In this document: one piece after another, positions 1 to 13,400 of the stretch | How positions within the stretch are numbered: the first letter of the stretch is position 1 | Layout: each line of letters opens with the position of its first letter | Assembly (NCBI GenBank): GCA_947846985.1 | Contig: CANTUZ010000002.1 | Location: 62,142,563 to 62,206,562 of the forward strand | Origin: Fratercula arctica | Lineage: Eukaryota > Chordata > Aves > Charadriiformes > Alcidae | Reading direction: 5' to 3' | DNA: 64,000 nt | Notes under the pieces: generated by a model | The model's database searches: none | What the model was told of the DNA's origin: nothing | Seen by the model: the letters and a program-made list of their open reading frames with translations, nothing else | Translations under genes and position numbers: made by a program

Positions 1-1530
1 AGCAATAGTCACTGAGACAAGCAATTGAGTAAAGGCAGAAGTAGAGGAAAGGCAGAAAAGAGAAACAGTATTACGGAGCGTAGCAAGAGTATAGTCACCA
101 CCACAGGCCCAACGATGTCTCGGCAGTCCTCCAGAAGTTCAGCAGCATCCCGTTGATCCGTGGTTGATGATGGTGGGGGTCTCAGTCCCGATTCCCAAAC
201 TGTGGTGGGTCACCACGCCATTTATAGTCCAGGTAGCCCAGGTCAGTCTGTAGCTTGACCAGTCAGTGTGACAGTGGCCTTTGCCCAGCTAATTGTCATT
301 TTACACTGTTGCTGTATGAGCTTTTCCTGCCCCCTTGCTTCTTGGGCAGCGCTTGGCACAGTCATTGTGCTTCAGCAATTTTGGAGTTAACAGCACAGGC
401 TTGGGTGGGCCCCAGGGTAGGCAGGGTCTGGCCACTCTGATAGACAAAGGCCTACACCCTTTCCAGCTTGGGGGGGCAATATACCCTCTTCAGCTGATGG
501 CAGACTTGGGTGGTGACTGGCAAGCAAGAGGATAGTTTGCAGAAGGTGCTAAATAGGTACACAAAGCTTCTTATCGGCCCACAAGCCTGCCGTCAATTTG
601 TATAAGCTTAAGCAAGCTTTGAGACAATTATTTTAAAGTTCCAGTCTTTCACAAATGTGTACAAATACCTTTTGGCTCTTAGAATTTCAGGCCCAGCATA
701 AGTGAAATGTTCCCATATAGGCATGAAAAATATTTTTTTTTCCTCCTCAGGATGTACAGGCGTTGTTATTCTGCCTCACTAATGACTGACAGAATTCCTT
801 ACTAAGCTTCTGTTGTGCCATCTGCACCATATGTGATGAAGCACAAGCCAGAAAGGCTCCTGCTTAGATCCCAAGGCTTGATGTGCAGGAAAGGTCATTA
901 GGAAAAAAAGAGCCTTTTTTTTTTACAGAAAAATCACAGAATTCCATAGTAGCATTCTGCAGGGAGTCATCTCAGAATTCAGTTGCTGTGGGAGAGCCCC
1001 TGAAAAACATAATCTGCCATAATGCAAATATTGTCATGAGATGTATGGGGAAGAATTTTAGATGGGAAAATGCCTACAAGCCTGCCTGGAGTGAAAAAAT
1101 AAACAAAATGTTCTGAAGCAGAAAGAGTGTTTGAGCACTCATTTGTCAAGATTAAGGGCTGTACTGTGCTTAGTCCTGCAGGGATGCACACGGAGGGAGG
1201 TGTACTAGAAGGACCAAACTTTCCCTGTAAGGGGGTTTTGACTACTATTCTTTAATATAGATTTGCAATATTAACTAGCATATTTAATATGTTTAATATT
1301 GTTTAGCAATTTTAAAATATCACAGAAATCAGGGTGGTCTAGCACCAGAAGTGTCTTCAATACACTAGACTGCAGACCCTACCCGTCCTATATAGGTCAG
1401 CATGGCATACTGGGCAAACTTGACGCATGCCTCCTGCTACAAAAGATAGTACACTGAATCACCCAAAGGCATTCTGGCTTAGCAAACTAGAGTGTCATCA
1501 CTGTCTGTACAACACATGCAATGTTAGAAT
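1..1530. other. Non-coding stretch, possible antisense LTR remnant at its left end
   Basis: No convincing gene is visible. The first ~550 bases are more GC-rich than what follows. The stretch around 210-235 includes a CCATTTATAG block, which resembles an inverted TATA region of an LTR read backwards, but termini and a target-site duplication are not visible, so the LTR reading is only a possibility. From 600 onward the DNA is AT-rich, with A and T runs and no exon-like signals. The reading frames of 60-77 codons in both strands overlap each other and show no family motif. Confidence 0.4.
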
Positions 1531-1533
1531 CTT

Positions 1534-2305
1534 ATAGAATCATAGAATGGTTTGGGTTAGAAGGGACCTTGAAGATCATTCTAGTTCCAACTTCCCTGCC
1601 ACTAGACCGAGTTGCTCAAAGCCACATCCAGCCTGGTCTTGAACACTTCCAGGGATGGAGCATCTACAACTTCTCTGGACAACCTCATCTAGTGCCTCAC
1701 CACCCTCACAGTGAAAAATTTCTTCCTAATATCTAATCTAAACCTACCTTCTTTCAGTTTAAAACTGCTACCCCTTGTCCTATCGTTACACTCTGTGATA
1801 AAGAGTCCCTCCCCATCTTTCCTGTAGACTCCCTTTAGGTACTGGAAGGCTGCTATGAGGTCTCCCTGGAGCCTTCTCTTCTCCAGGCTGAACAGACACA
1901 ACTCTCTCAGCCTGTCCTCATAGCATAGGTGCTTCAGCCCTCTGATCATCTTTGTGGCCCTCCGCTGGACCCGTTCCAACAGGTCCAAGTCCTTCTTGTG
2001 CTGAGGACTCCAGAGCTGCATGCAGTACTCCAGGTGAGGTCTCACCAGAGTGGAGTAGAGGGACAGAATCACACCCCCCTCAACCTGCTGGCCACACTTG
2101 TTTTGACGCAGCCCAGGATCCGGTTGGCTTTCTGGGCTGCAAGCGCGCATTGACGGCTCATGTTGAGCTTCTCATCCACCAACACCCCCAAGTTCTTCTC
2201 CTCAGGGCTGCTCTCAAGCCATTCTCTGCCTAACCTGTATTTGTGCCTGGGATTGCCATGACCCAGATGCAGGACCTTGCACTTGGCCTGGTTGAACTTC
2301 AATTG
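1534..2305 (-). mobile_element. CR1 LINE, 5'-truncated, minus orientation
   Basis: The plus strand opens with the complement of the CR1 3' terminus (TAGAATCATAGAATGG) followed by the conserved GGTTTGGGTTAGAAGGGACC block. Read on the minus strand, 2,302-1,689 encodes the C-terminal part of CR1 ORF2, downstream of the reverse transcriptase catalytic motifs, with the characteristic phrases [17 protein letters not shown] and FSLEKRRL. The frame shifts near 2,070-2,150, so the protein is broken into two overlapping pieces. The element lacks the endonuclease and most of the reverse transcriptase, as is usual for CR1 copies truncated during target-primed reverse transcription. Confidence 0.93.
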
Positions 2306-5300
2306 ATCTTTATCTGCTTATTCAGCATGGTAAAGTAGAGATAATGCTAGCATAATAGCACAGTTTGGTTTTTTTTTTCTTGCTGATTAGTCATTAACAA
2401 AAAAAGATGTTGAAGTTCTTTAAGGGAAATTAAGAAGAAAGATTTTTTTGGACTTTAAGTTTAAATAAACCGCAAAAAGCACAGGTTACATCTGCCTTCT
2501 TGTTGGCTTCTGAAGCTGGGAAGGAAAAAATAGATGAAAATCAACTTACAACCGGAATCTACTGGCCACCCCACAAATCTTTGAAAATATTTTGGAGAAA
2601 ATTTTGTAGAAAATTCTGTATCGATCTAATTTCTATAAAATTCTACCAGTTTGGTTGATTTGTAGTCCAAACACATTCAAAAATATAAAGCCACATTTTC
2701 AATCAGAACAGGTAAGTGTGACCTGACAAACCAGTAGGTATCTGAATAACAACAACAACAAAAAAATACTGGTAATTGTTCTGCAAGAAACAGTACAATG
2801 GGATGAGATTTCTACTACCTACAGGAGTTGCCATCATAATTTTCAGGTCGCTTGTTGCAAGTTTTTAGCAAGTTAAACACAAAGGACTTTTAAGGATTTT
2901 TCCTCTTCAGTAGCAATGTAAATGCAGACTAAATCTACCAGTATTTTAAAACTTTCCACTCACTTATTGCTAAGAAATGTTATTATTTCCTTTCTTATTA
3001 TTTTAACTTGATTACAGTTATTCCAAATATTCAATAAGGTGGTTGTAGAAGGTGATAGCCACAGAACTTGGCCAATTTTCTAACCAAGGTATATCCAACT
3101 GGTAGTTTACACCACAATTTGTGTCTATACTCATCTCAGCTGAGTGAGAGCAAACATTGCATTAGGTTGAATTTGGCTCAGAATCACATAGCTTTTTTAC
3201 TTGAGGAAGCAACAGAGAGGCATAAAATGTAAAAAAAAAAAACCAGTCATGCTAATAAAGCATTGAGTTACATCTCAGGAATTCCAGTCTTCTGTCACAG
3301 ACTTCATATGAAGTATTGGGAAGTTCACATGATTTCCCTTAAATCTTTCTTTGAGATCAAATTAAACAGGTCTTAAAATCCATGAATCCTCCACTTTCTC
3401 CCATACCACTCCAAAAAAAGAAGATCAATCAGAGCCTGTGGACAATGAAATTGGAACTACCTTAAATCCTTCCCTTACCCTTTAACTGTAGTATGAAATT
3501 CTTTAAGTTCAGAGGTTCAACACCTCTTTTTTATGGGTTTGTTTTTTTTTTTTTTAATTTTAAATAGCGTATTTTAGATTTTCTAGTTCAGCCAGAAAGG
3601 AATGTCTGAATACCACAAGAAAGGCTATTCTTGCGTAAGTTTCCAACTTAGTCAAATCTAGAGAACACTGAAATGATCTTGACAAATATTGTCTCGACAA
3701 ATGTCCTACCCAATTTCCATATCAAAGAAGTTCTAATGAGTTTGCTTTAATTTAGAATTAATAACCCTACCTGTCTAGAGGAATCTCCAAACCTCTAGGC
3801 AGTTCAAAGTAAGCCAGAGCTTAAAGGATAAGCGTGCATTCTCATTACCAGCTAATTAACAATTTTCTGTACATCCCTGTTGGATGTTGTCCTCAGAAAT
3901 AGATACTCATCTTTTTTCACAGAAAGATTTCAGAAGTTAGCACTCTGTCCTGTTCCCTACTAGCACTTTTTTGGGGTCTTCAAAGTAGTGTGCTATTTCC
4001 TCTTTCTTTAAAAGTTTATCAAGGATTTCCCCAATTGTTCCAGTAGCCAAACTTTCTTAACAGCATAGTTTCAATATTTTGCATTCCTGTATGTACAGCA
4101 TAGAGGTGGGCAGGGTTAAAGATAAATAAATAAATAAATAATGACCATCTAAATCTGAAGTGGATTAACAGGACCTTGAAGAGCCCTGCAGAAAGAACTG
4201 ATCAAATTACATTGGCTGGGTGAAGCACTGAGGTAAAAATGTGTGTGTGCACACATACGCAGGCTTAGGAACAGTGTAAATTATTTATTCCAAGTATAGA
4301 AGAATTATCCTGTAGCAAATGCTAAATAGGGATGATAGTGTTGGCAATTTATAACACTTAGCACATGTCATTCTGGGATCAATACTGCAAGCCATGTTTG
4401 CCCAGCTCTATTTTCTTATATTACATATCACTTCTATTAGCTTTTCAATCAATAATAAGCCTGTCCCCCAATTGGCTAAGAAGGCAATATGAGAGCAGAT
4501 TGGAAAAGTAACCAGATTTATTGCCAGTAAAAAAAAAAGGAAAGATCATAATCTTTTCAAAAAGTTTGTACTAATAGGCACATCTACTTCATTCTGCTGC
4601 CATTCTAGTTTAGGAAAAAAAACTTGTTTCAAAGTTTTATTGATATTCTTCTGTGTTCAGAAGATGATTCCTGTAATTCCTGTAGCATCTAATTGTATGT
4701 GCAATGCATTTAGTTTCCTTTGCACAAAAGCTGCTATACAATAAATTTATTAACTGGTCAGATTTTGTTTAGTGATTTTCCCAACACCTCCAAGCTCTTA
4801 TTCTAAGATATCTTAGTGTCTAAACCCTAAGATTGCCGTTTATTTCATTCTTGGAATAAAGAAACACTTTTAAAAGTCTAAGAAAACTGCAAGTACAGAA
4901 TCAGAAAGAAAATCCATTAGAAGTCATGTAGAAGTAGGGCAAAGCAAACAAGTAGGAAACAGCCATTCAGTACAAGGAAACAGAACGAATATGGTCAGCA
5001 TACTGAAGAACTTCTGTGGAAATTGTGTATGTACATCATCATGGATATTCTATCTTTGCATCCATCTACTGGCCTTATTTCTTATTACAACTTTAGGCTG
5101 AGGTGTATCATACAGGATTGCTAATGATTTTTAGTCAACTAGCATGTGTATTAGTGACTACATAACAAAATTACTTAGTTGGAGCATCATTTCTGGACTG
5201 ACTTTGGGGATTTCCTAATGCAAACTCCAGTTCACACAGGTACTACATATATAAGATTTCTGGAAACTGTTAGCTGCGTGGAATGCACTGAATTAACTTT

Positions 5301-5887
5301 ATTATAAATACACTTGCAGTTATTGCTCAGTGTTACTAGGACCTGCCAGGGGTACTGTGGCCCATTATTCCTATCTTACTTTCATTTTTTTTTTTTAAAT
5401 ATATAAGCCTCCATAAGTTTATATCCATCAATTTAAGTATAGCTTAAACACATAAAGCATTATGATTTTCCACCCATTCACAATTTATGGACACTTCATA
5501 ACTTTCTAATGGAAGTACAGACCCTTTTATAATAAACATAAGCTGACTGACAAGCAACTTTGTTTCTCTGTTTTCTGTCATACAGTTCTCACAAGCACTC
5601 GGAAGTTCTACAGAGATCCGTCTATCACTAGCTGAAAACCAGAACTTCTGTCCTACATGGACACAAAACAACACAGGCCAAGGAAATATCTCTTACAGCC
5701 CACCTACCCTTGACTAGAACCAAAAAAGTCAGCTGAGCCTACACTATCCCTCTTACTGTCTAAACTATTCAGAGCAGTCAGCTTTTCTGAAATGGAAGTG
5801 TCCACTTAAATACATGTACATACATTTCAAACTAGCTAATATACGTAACAATTATACTGGTGGTGGTTCACAGTGTATTTGAGTGTA
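2306..5887. other. AT-rich non-coding DNA
   Basis: No gene or recognisable transposon was found. Low-complexity tracts include a poly-T run near 3,541-3,556, an (AAAT)n microsatellite at about 4,121-4,141, and A runs near 3,229-3,242 and 4,530-4,538. Open frames are short and unrelated to any family I recognise. It looks like intergenic or intronic sequence. Confidence 0.6.
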
Positions 5888-6968
5888 TGTGACAAAATTT
5901 TGGTAGGCTGGGGGTTGCAGTGGTGACCTCTGTCAGAAGATGCCAGAAGTTGCTGCTGTGCTGGACAGAGGCAGTTCCAGCCAGCTGCAAGGTGGACCCC
6001 AATGCTGGCCAAAACTGAGTCAATCAGCAATGTTGGTGGTAGCGTCTTTGTGGTAACATATTTAAGAAAGAGTAGAAAAGCTGGGCAACAGCAGCTGGTG
6101 AAGAGGAATGTGAGAATATGTGAGAGAAACAACTATGCAGACACCAAGGTTGGTGAAGAAGGGCGAGGAGGAGGCACTCCAGGTGCCAGAGCAGAGATTC
6201 CCCTGCAGCCTATGGTGAAGACCATAGTGATGCAGGTTCTCCCCCTGCAGTCCATGGAGGTCCACAGTGGAATAGATATCCATACTGCAGCCTGTGGAGG
6301 ACCCCATGCTGAAGCAGGTGGATGTGCCCTGAAGGAAGCTCCAGCCCGTAGCCCAGGCTGGAGCAGGCTTCTGACAGGAATGGCAGCCTGTGGAGAGGAT
6401 CCCACACAGGAGCAGGTTTTCTGGCAGGACCCGTGACCTTGTGGGGGACCCAAGTTAGAGCAGTCCATGCCTGAAGGACTGCAATCCATGAAAAGGACCA
6501 TGCTGGAGAATTTCTTGAACAGCTGTGGCCAATGAGACTAGCCCACATCGAGGAAGCTCATTAAGGACCTCCCACTGGAGCAGTGGAAGAATGTAACGAG
6601 GAGGAAGTGGCAGAGACAACACATTATGAACTGACAACAATCCTCATTCCAAATCCCTCTGCACCACTTGAGGGGAGGAGGTAGAGGAGGCAGGAGTAAA
6701 GTTGAGCCTGGCACAAAGGGAGGAGTGGTGAGAAAGGCGTTTTTAGATTTGTTCTTCTTTCTCATTATCTTATTCTGATTGACAATAAATTAAATTGCTT
6801 TCCCCAAGTTGAGTCTGTTTTGCCTGTGATGGTAATTGTTAAGTGATCTCTCTGTCCTTATCTCAAACCATGAGCTTTTCATTGTATTTTCTCCCCTGTC
6901 CTGTTAAAAAAGCGGAGTGATGGAGTGGCTTGGTGGGCCTTGGCATCTAGCCAAGGTCAATCTGCCAC
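5888..6968 (+). mobile_element. Solo LTR of an avian endogenous retrovirus (ERVL-like)
   Basis: The segment begins TGTGACAAAATTTTGG and ends in GGTCAATCTGCCACA, so it has TG...CA ends. Its middle (about 6,170-6,480) consists of degenerate repeats of a motif like GCAGCCTGTGGAGGACCCCA, typical of a common bird ERV LTR type that I recognise from memory. A polyadenylation-type AATAAA lies at about 6,784 and a GT-rich tail follows. No primer binding site or internal coding region is attached, and no clear target-site duplication is visible, so it is best read as a solo LTR. Frames inside it on both strands are by-products of the internal repeats. Confidence 0.75.
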
Positions 6969-8374
6969 ACAGAGCTTCCAATTTGGCCCAACAAGCAGAT
7001 TAAAAACCAAGTGAGGACAGCAATTACATGCTTTTTGCTGAACCGCTTAAAGCTGAATCTATTACTTACTTAGGTAAATTATGCCCAGTGGCTATGCCTT
7101 CAACATCACAGCCACACCTTTGATTTAGTAGGTGGAGAAATAGGAGAAAACAAACATGTACTGTGAACCACGGGGCAGCAAAGCAGAAATAGCAAAACAT
7201 CAATTGAGAGTGTACACCTGGTATGAAGGGAGGCCAAGAGCTCTTGCAATGGTGAATTTGGCAACAATATCTGCATAAGGATTGCCGAGCTTCTGCATCA
7301 GATATGTGACATTATTAAATTACAATTTCTAATTTATATACAGTACTTACTGTATTGTGACACTTGATCTGAAGTATAAAATTTACCTCATAGAGAAATG
7401 CATCATCACTCTTGAATTCATGGGAGTCAAATAAGCATGAGTATTGCTGCACTGGTATTATATTGTGCCAGGAGTAACTCGTGTCATAAACTGAGTGGCA
7501 AAAGCTGCATGCTCCCATTTTGAGTGCAGATGTGCAATTAGAAGAACTCACCCTTCAAGAGGAAATCAGAATACCTTTCTAATTACCAGTCAACACATTT
7601 AATGAAAAACATTTTAAATGAACTACTTATGCATAGTTTGGGACATTCCTAGCTGTCACAACCATGTTATATAAAGCATAATGAAAGTTCTCTCTATGTA
7701 TTTCAGGGCACACAAACTGAAAGCAACATTTTTCCTCCATCATTTTTGTCAATTAAAGTATATTATTCTAAGAAGCAAGCCAAGTTCTCTCAACCTTTTA
7801 TTTTTTAAGCATAAAAATCTGAATCTTTTTTCCATTTTTTTATCCTCTAATTTTTAGTCGTCAAAAGAAAATGTCCTAATGACTTTTTCTTTTTCCACAG
7901 GAACACAATAGAAGTATTCTGTTAGAAAGTAATACTTACTTTAGAAAATATAAGAGTATAATTTAGAAACTTTTACGGCACTACTTGATGATGCAAGAAA
8001 CTGCTAAGGTATGAGAAAAAAATCTAGACAACAAATTCAAATCTAGACCAATGACTTTTGATCTTTTACCAGGTTCTTTCCCGTCTTTTTTCTATATATC
8101 TAAGTTTGTACCATGGCAACAACTTAGTAGATGTTCTCTGGTGTTTGAATATTACATATGACAATGCCATATAAAATGTCTCAGCAGCTCCAGCCCCGAA
8201 CATCTGCACAGGTCAGTGAGGGGAAACATAAGCAAAAAGCCGGTGTACTCATTTATTTCCTTCATAGTAGCTCATATAGTGCTATGTTCTGGATTTGTGA
8301 CCAAAACGGTGTTGGTAACAAACCCATATTTTACTTACCGCTGAACACAGCATCAAGGACTTCTCCGATTCTCA
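6969..8374. other. AT-rich non-coding DNA
   Basis: The sequence between two LTR copies shows no gag, pol or env motifs, so there is no sign that it is the inside of a provirus. It is AT-rich with T-rich tracts near 7,795-7,850. I see no gene. Confidence 0.6.
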
Positions 8375-8815
8375 TACTGCCCCACTAGTGAGTAGGCTGG
8401 GGGTGCACAAGAGTTTGGGAGAGGACACAGATGGGACAGCAGACCCCAACTGACCAAAGGGATATCCCACAGCATATGGTGTCGTGCTTAGCAATAAAAG
8501 CTGGGGGAAAAGAAAGTGGAAGGTGGGGGATATTTGGAGTTATGAAGTCTGTCTTCCCAAGTAACTGTTATGTGTGATGAAGGCCTGCTTTCCTGGAAAA
8601 GGCTAAACATCTGCCTGTCAATGGGAAGTACTGAATTAACTCTTTATTTTGTTCTGCTTATGTGTGCAGCTTTTGCTTTACTTATTACAATGCCTATATG
8701 TCAAGCGATGAGTTTTTTCACTTTTACACTCCTGATTCTCTCCCCCATCCCACTGCAGGGGAGTGAATGAGCAGCTATGTAGGGCACAACTCCCTGTCAG
8801 GGTTAATCCATAACA
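8375..8815 (+). mobile_element. LTR fragment of an avian ERV, sense orientation, 5'-truncated
   Basis: The order of blocks matches a widespread bird LTR: CCAACTGACCAAAGGGATAT, a TATA-like AATAAAAGCTGGGG at about 8,493, GTCTTCCCAAGTAACTGTTA, then the CTTTTGCTTTACTTATTA region and a CTCTCCCCCATCCCACTG block. It ends GGGTTAATCCATAACA, corresponding to the usual ...AAACCACGACA end. The beginning of the LTR (TGTCCTGG-type) is missing. The same family, in the opposite orientation, is inserted in the retroviral gag at 39,914-40,272. Confidence 0.68.
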
Positions 8816-9844
8816 GCTGGGCTAGCAATGTGGTTGTCCTAAGCTAATGTATGTTGTGTGTCAGGCATGTACTGTAATAAATATATAATATACAGTCCTG
8901 AAACAATTTCCAATGTCCCTAGTTTGGATGTTCCAGGACTACACTACCTTGCATAAGGTTAAGTGTGTTTAAAGAGATGAAACAATTACGAAGATGCAGA
9001 TGTACTAAGTCTAACATGCCTAACACTTTTTGATGCTTAATTCTCATGTTTAATTCTCAGTGTGGATTACAAAGCTTTTGTAGATTTGGAACTAGATGGT
9101 CATGAGCTATCAATAATGTCAAAACAGGCTCAACTGAGGTATGCCAAAAAAAAAAAAGTATAAAATTTACACTATTACTTTTATTGCATGGTAGTAGAGA
9201 CAGATCTTCAGTCTTTAAGGCTATAAATCAGCTTTCATGGTCACTGACCTCCCCCCCCCAAAAAAGCACACTAACATCCACCTGTCAATAGATTGTATTT
9301 CTTTGATTCTATTCTTCTCAAATATTCAAAGCAGAGAAGTCCATCTGGACATAAACATTAATGACTAACTACCATAATTGCAAATTAAAAAATCATGGAT
9401 AAACTCTTTACTCCCTTTCTGTTAGTTATTCTGTAGAAACGCAAAGTCCTATTTCCTGCCAGGTATTGCAAATTCGGATAAACTAGCAATGATTCCCCTC
9501 CAAAATACACAGTACACATGATCTGAGCAAAAGGTCCCTTGGCAGTGATGACATTCTGTGAAATTCCAACAAGAAAGAGTAGATTTCCATGTATGGCATC
9601 ATTTTTGTGCATTACATTTTTGTGCACTTTGTGCTATACATGGATCCTAATTTAATATATATTTGCCTGTATTAGGTATTGTAGGCTGCAGTTTATACTC
9701 TAAAAGTGATTCAGGTTAAAGCAATGTTCTTGTTTTCTGAACAAAAATTCCTGCTCTTTTCCTAAGAAATCTCATATAGTCTAAGGTTCTTTCAGTCACA
9801 TGCCAATAACAAAACTTTACTACTCACCTAACCCTAGTATGACA
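8816..9844. other. AT-rich non-coding DNA
   Basis: There is no recognisable gene or repeat beyond short A and C runs (for example 9,252-9,267). The 80-codon minus-strand frame near 9,385-9,627 has no family features and is probably a chance frame. Confidence 0.55.
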
Positions 9845-10489
9845 AATGTAAGTGCTCCAGGTGCCAAAGCAGAGATTCCCTGCGGCCCATGGAAAACCTG
9901 CACCAATGCAGATAGTCATTGCAGTCTGTGGACAACCCCACGCTGGAGTACATGGGTATTCTTGGAGGAATCACAGCCTGTGTAGAGCTCACACCAGAGC
10001 AGATTTTTCTTAATAGGAACTGCAACCTGTGGAGAAGACCCACGCTGGAGCAGGGCAGAAGTGTGAGGAGGAAGGAGGAGCAGAGAGGAGGTGTTATGGA
10101 CTGACTGCAGCCTCCCGTTCCCCATCCTCCTGTGCTACTTGAGGCGGGGAACAGTGGGAGACTAGAGTGAAGGAGCGAAGTTGAGTCTAGGGAGGTGGGA
10201 GGGAAAGGTGCTATTTTCTGCTTGTCTTTGTTTCCCACTACTCAAATTAGTGATTGCATTTTTATTTTAATTGGCAATCAATTAAGTTAATTTTCCCCAG
10301 GACAAGTCTGTTTTGCCTGCAACAGTGACTGATATGCGGTGTCCCTGTCTTTATCTCAACCCACAAGCTTTCTTGTTCCTGCTCTTGCTACTTTCTCCCC
10401 CTCCCTGCCCCTCCCCAGTCCTGGGGAAGGGAGAGATGAGCAAGCTGCTGGGTGGGAGCTTTGCTGTTAGTTGAGGCTAAACTATGACA
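9845..10489 (+). mobile_element. Second avian ERV LTR, 5'-truncated, same orientation as the copy at 5.9 kb
   Basis: Starting near CTCCAGGTGCCAAAGCAGAG it shares the block order of the 5,888-6,968 LTR: GGTGCC(A)AGAGCAGAGATTCCC, repeated GCAGCCTGTGGA.GACCCACGCTGGAGCAGG motifs, a GGAGGAG-rich block, a CTACTTGAGG.GGGGA block, and the segment ATTGGCAATCAATTAAGTTAATTTTCCCC followed by GTCTGTTTTGCCTG. Its 3' end (GAGGCTAAACTATGACA) differs from that of the first copy, so the two belong to related but distinct subfamilies and are unlikely to be the two LTRs of one provirus. Confidence 0.7.
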
Positions 10490-13400
10490 TGAAATCATAA
10501 GCATGTTTGGGTTCACTCGGATATCTACATTTCTTCTGCTACTAGTAAGAGAGCCACACTGAGCTAATCTGTACACCAAGACTTCCATCTTCAGTCATCA
10601 TTATAGTCGCACCTCTGAAATATAAATAACTGCATAAATGCCACAACAAGAATGGTCTATCCAGGCGAACATGAGGCTCCTTTGCATGCACTGGTGATGC
10701 TATGCGGATACAACAGGTCACAAGTCCCAAACCTAGAAATTGTTAGCTAAAACAATAGGAAGGTGCTTTACCTCCTCTTAGTTCATCAGCTTAAAATCCA
10801 GTACCTACCCCATTAAGGTGTGCAACAGTTGTAAAATTCTTTTAGCTCAAATATTTTGCAATTCTACTCTTTTTTTATTATTATTTTTTCATGGCATCAC
10901 AGTCTTTGTCTGCATTAGCAAGTAATACAGCAGAATATGGGCAGGTTTGTACAGCACAGTAGTTAGTGCTGAGTACTCCATCTTCACAACACATGCATTT
11001 GTGGGGTTTACTTTGGGGTAGCTTTAGTCTGGCCACCTAGACTGAGAACCTATTAGTGTTAGAGTGCATTAGGTGTGTTTTTGGAGCACATTTTCTGGTA
11101 CAGCTTTACAGGGGGAGGGAGTAGTAGTAGTTCATACACTCCAAGACTGTGTCAGGATATGAACCAATGTAAGTGGTAGCAACTGGGAGATAAAGTACAT
11201 TCTTGATGCAGTCTTAAACACTAATATGGATGTTAGTTATTCAAAGAAATTGAAAAGGAATTCCAAGAAAAAAAAAACCTGCAATAAAATAGGAATGTTG
11301 TTCTGTTTCTATTTTTTATATGCAATTTCAGCAAAGTTAACTTTATGAAATATGTAAAAGCAGATACATTAACAAATCCTTTCCCTTTCTTTGTGTACCA
11401 TGTACACTACATCATACTTGACATCTAAAGTCACAAAGCCCAGTGTATTCTGTAGTTTGGGTCCCTTCTATTTTCCAGCATATCCAAGCTCCTATTAAAA
11501 TTGGTAAGTAGTGATTTGAGTAACATGATGCCTGAAAATAACTATTTTTCTACAGTAAGAAAATAGTTAAAATATCATGTCTATTATTTAAATACTTATG
11601 ATACATTCTAAGAGATATATCAGATTTGTCTTTGGATTTCTTTCTGGATGGCTTATTCCTCCTATAGCCTGGTATTAATGATTTCACCAAATACTTTCCA
11701 AACACAGTCATTCAGGCAAAGAAAAAATAAATACCTGTATTATACAGCAGGCTGAAATAATCGACATCCTGTACTCAAAGTAAAGGGGACCCTTCGGAGC
11801 ACAGCTGTTTCTTCTTTCATCAAAACTTACCACTTCATTAGTTACAGAAGATTAGTATAGCCATTATACACCAAAATATACTATAGTATCCATAATTTGC
11901 ATGTGTCAACAGATGTGTTACACAAAAACCTGAAAAGATAATTAGTCTATTTCTGAAAACATCTTACCTTGGAGTCACTGGCAGGCCTCGGAACCATAGC
12001 TTTAAATGAATGTGAACTACATTTGTGGAGTTTAAATAACAAATTAATTTATTTTTGACTTTTGCAATATAGCCGCTAAGTAAAATTTAGCATTTGTAAA
12101 TGGCCTCTGTGTCCTAGTGAATGGACTCAAGTTAAGGAAGGGAGCTTTATGGTTGGCCCCTCTCCAGAGTCTGAGGCTTCAGGCTACATTCCTGGGATTT
12201 GCTGTCCATGGCCTCTTTTTTTGCCATGATTAGGTAGGTCTCTGTTAGAACTCATGGCAGCAAATCAATGTCCTTTTCATATTACTTGCTCTGCTTTCTT
12301 AACCTCTTAGAGCTCAAAACCCAGAGAGGCCATATTTCATTCCAGCTATATATCATACTGGTAATTTCCTGTTGATTAACAAATATGCTACTAATGTTTA
12401 CTAGTGGTCCTACCCTAATCCTTATAGGCATTCACCACTTCCTGCCTGGCAGAGATGGCAGTGTGATCTGTTCAGGGAGTAGACCAGACATGTGCTCCTG
12501 GGTCAGCTAACTTGGCAACTGTAAGACATAAATACAAGAAGATAAAAATAGCATCATGTTGGGAAAACTCTAAGAAAAATGTTCTAACACACCTTCTTTA
12601 GTAAATGGTGGGAGAAGAGAAAAAATGAAAGTAGAACTCTAATCCTTTCTTTTTTTTATTTCCTCAGTAAGAGGGTGGTGGTACCACACCTATATTTCAT
12701 CCTCTACAATAACACATATGCATGTGTGACTGGACCTGAACAACAAGCTGTACTGCTGTTGGCAATGCTGCTTGATACTTACTTAGGAAACTGCAGACTT
12801 TGAAAGTGTTTAAACCTGATCCTAATGAGTACATTATAAACTTTCCATACCATAGTCACACAGGGGAATGAAGTAGACACAGTTGCTGCTAAAAAGCCTT
12901 CACTTACCATGTAGAAGCTAATCCTTTTGCTCCAGCAATCCCAGTTCCCAGTAGGTCAGCCAAGGTGGCAGCCATGCACACACATCTCTCTGAGCACCCA
13001 TGCACTATTTCTTATCACAGAATATGAAGATCACTGAAGAATCAGGGGTTTATGCTCCCTAAGTTTACTGCAGAATTAGAAATATGAAGCCACAAAGCAA
13101 CTTTTAAACCTTTAAAACTGACTAAAAGCCTGAATCAATGGTAGAGCACAAAACGAAAGCAGAATTTAGGCCATGATTCAGGACAGCTTCCTAAAATTAT
13201 GAGGACATCGTGCCAGTTTATTAGTTCACAGGCTTCTAGTCATTCTAAACTGAGAATGTGGCTCAGATTACTTATGTGGTAAATGATGGCAATTTGAAGC
13301 CGATTTGAAACACTAACACACCAGGGCCACTTAAAAAAATTCCTAGTACCTGCTAACATAAGATTCTACTGGCTGATAGTGCGGAAAAAAGGATCTAACC

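Noticed and set aside
6002..6640. Overlapping 60-144-codon frames on both strands
   Set aside because: They lie wholly within the LTR and reflect its internal GCAGCCTGTGGA-type repeats.
6969..9844. Interior of a provirus between the two related LTRs
   Set aside because: No gag, pol or env motifs; the two LTRs have different 3' ends.
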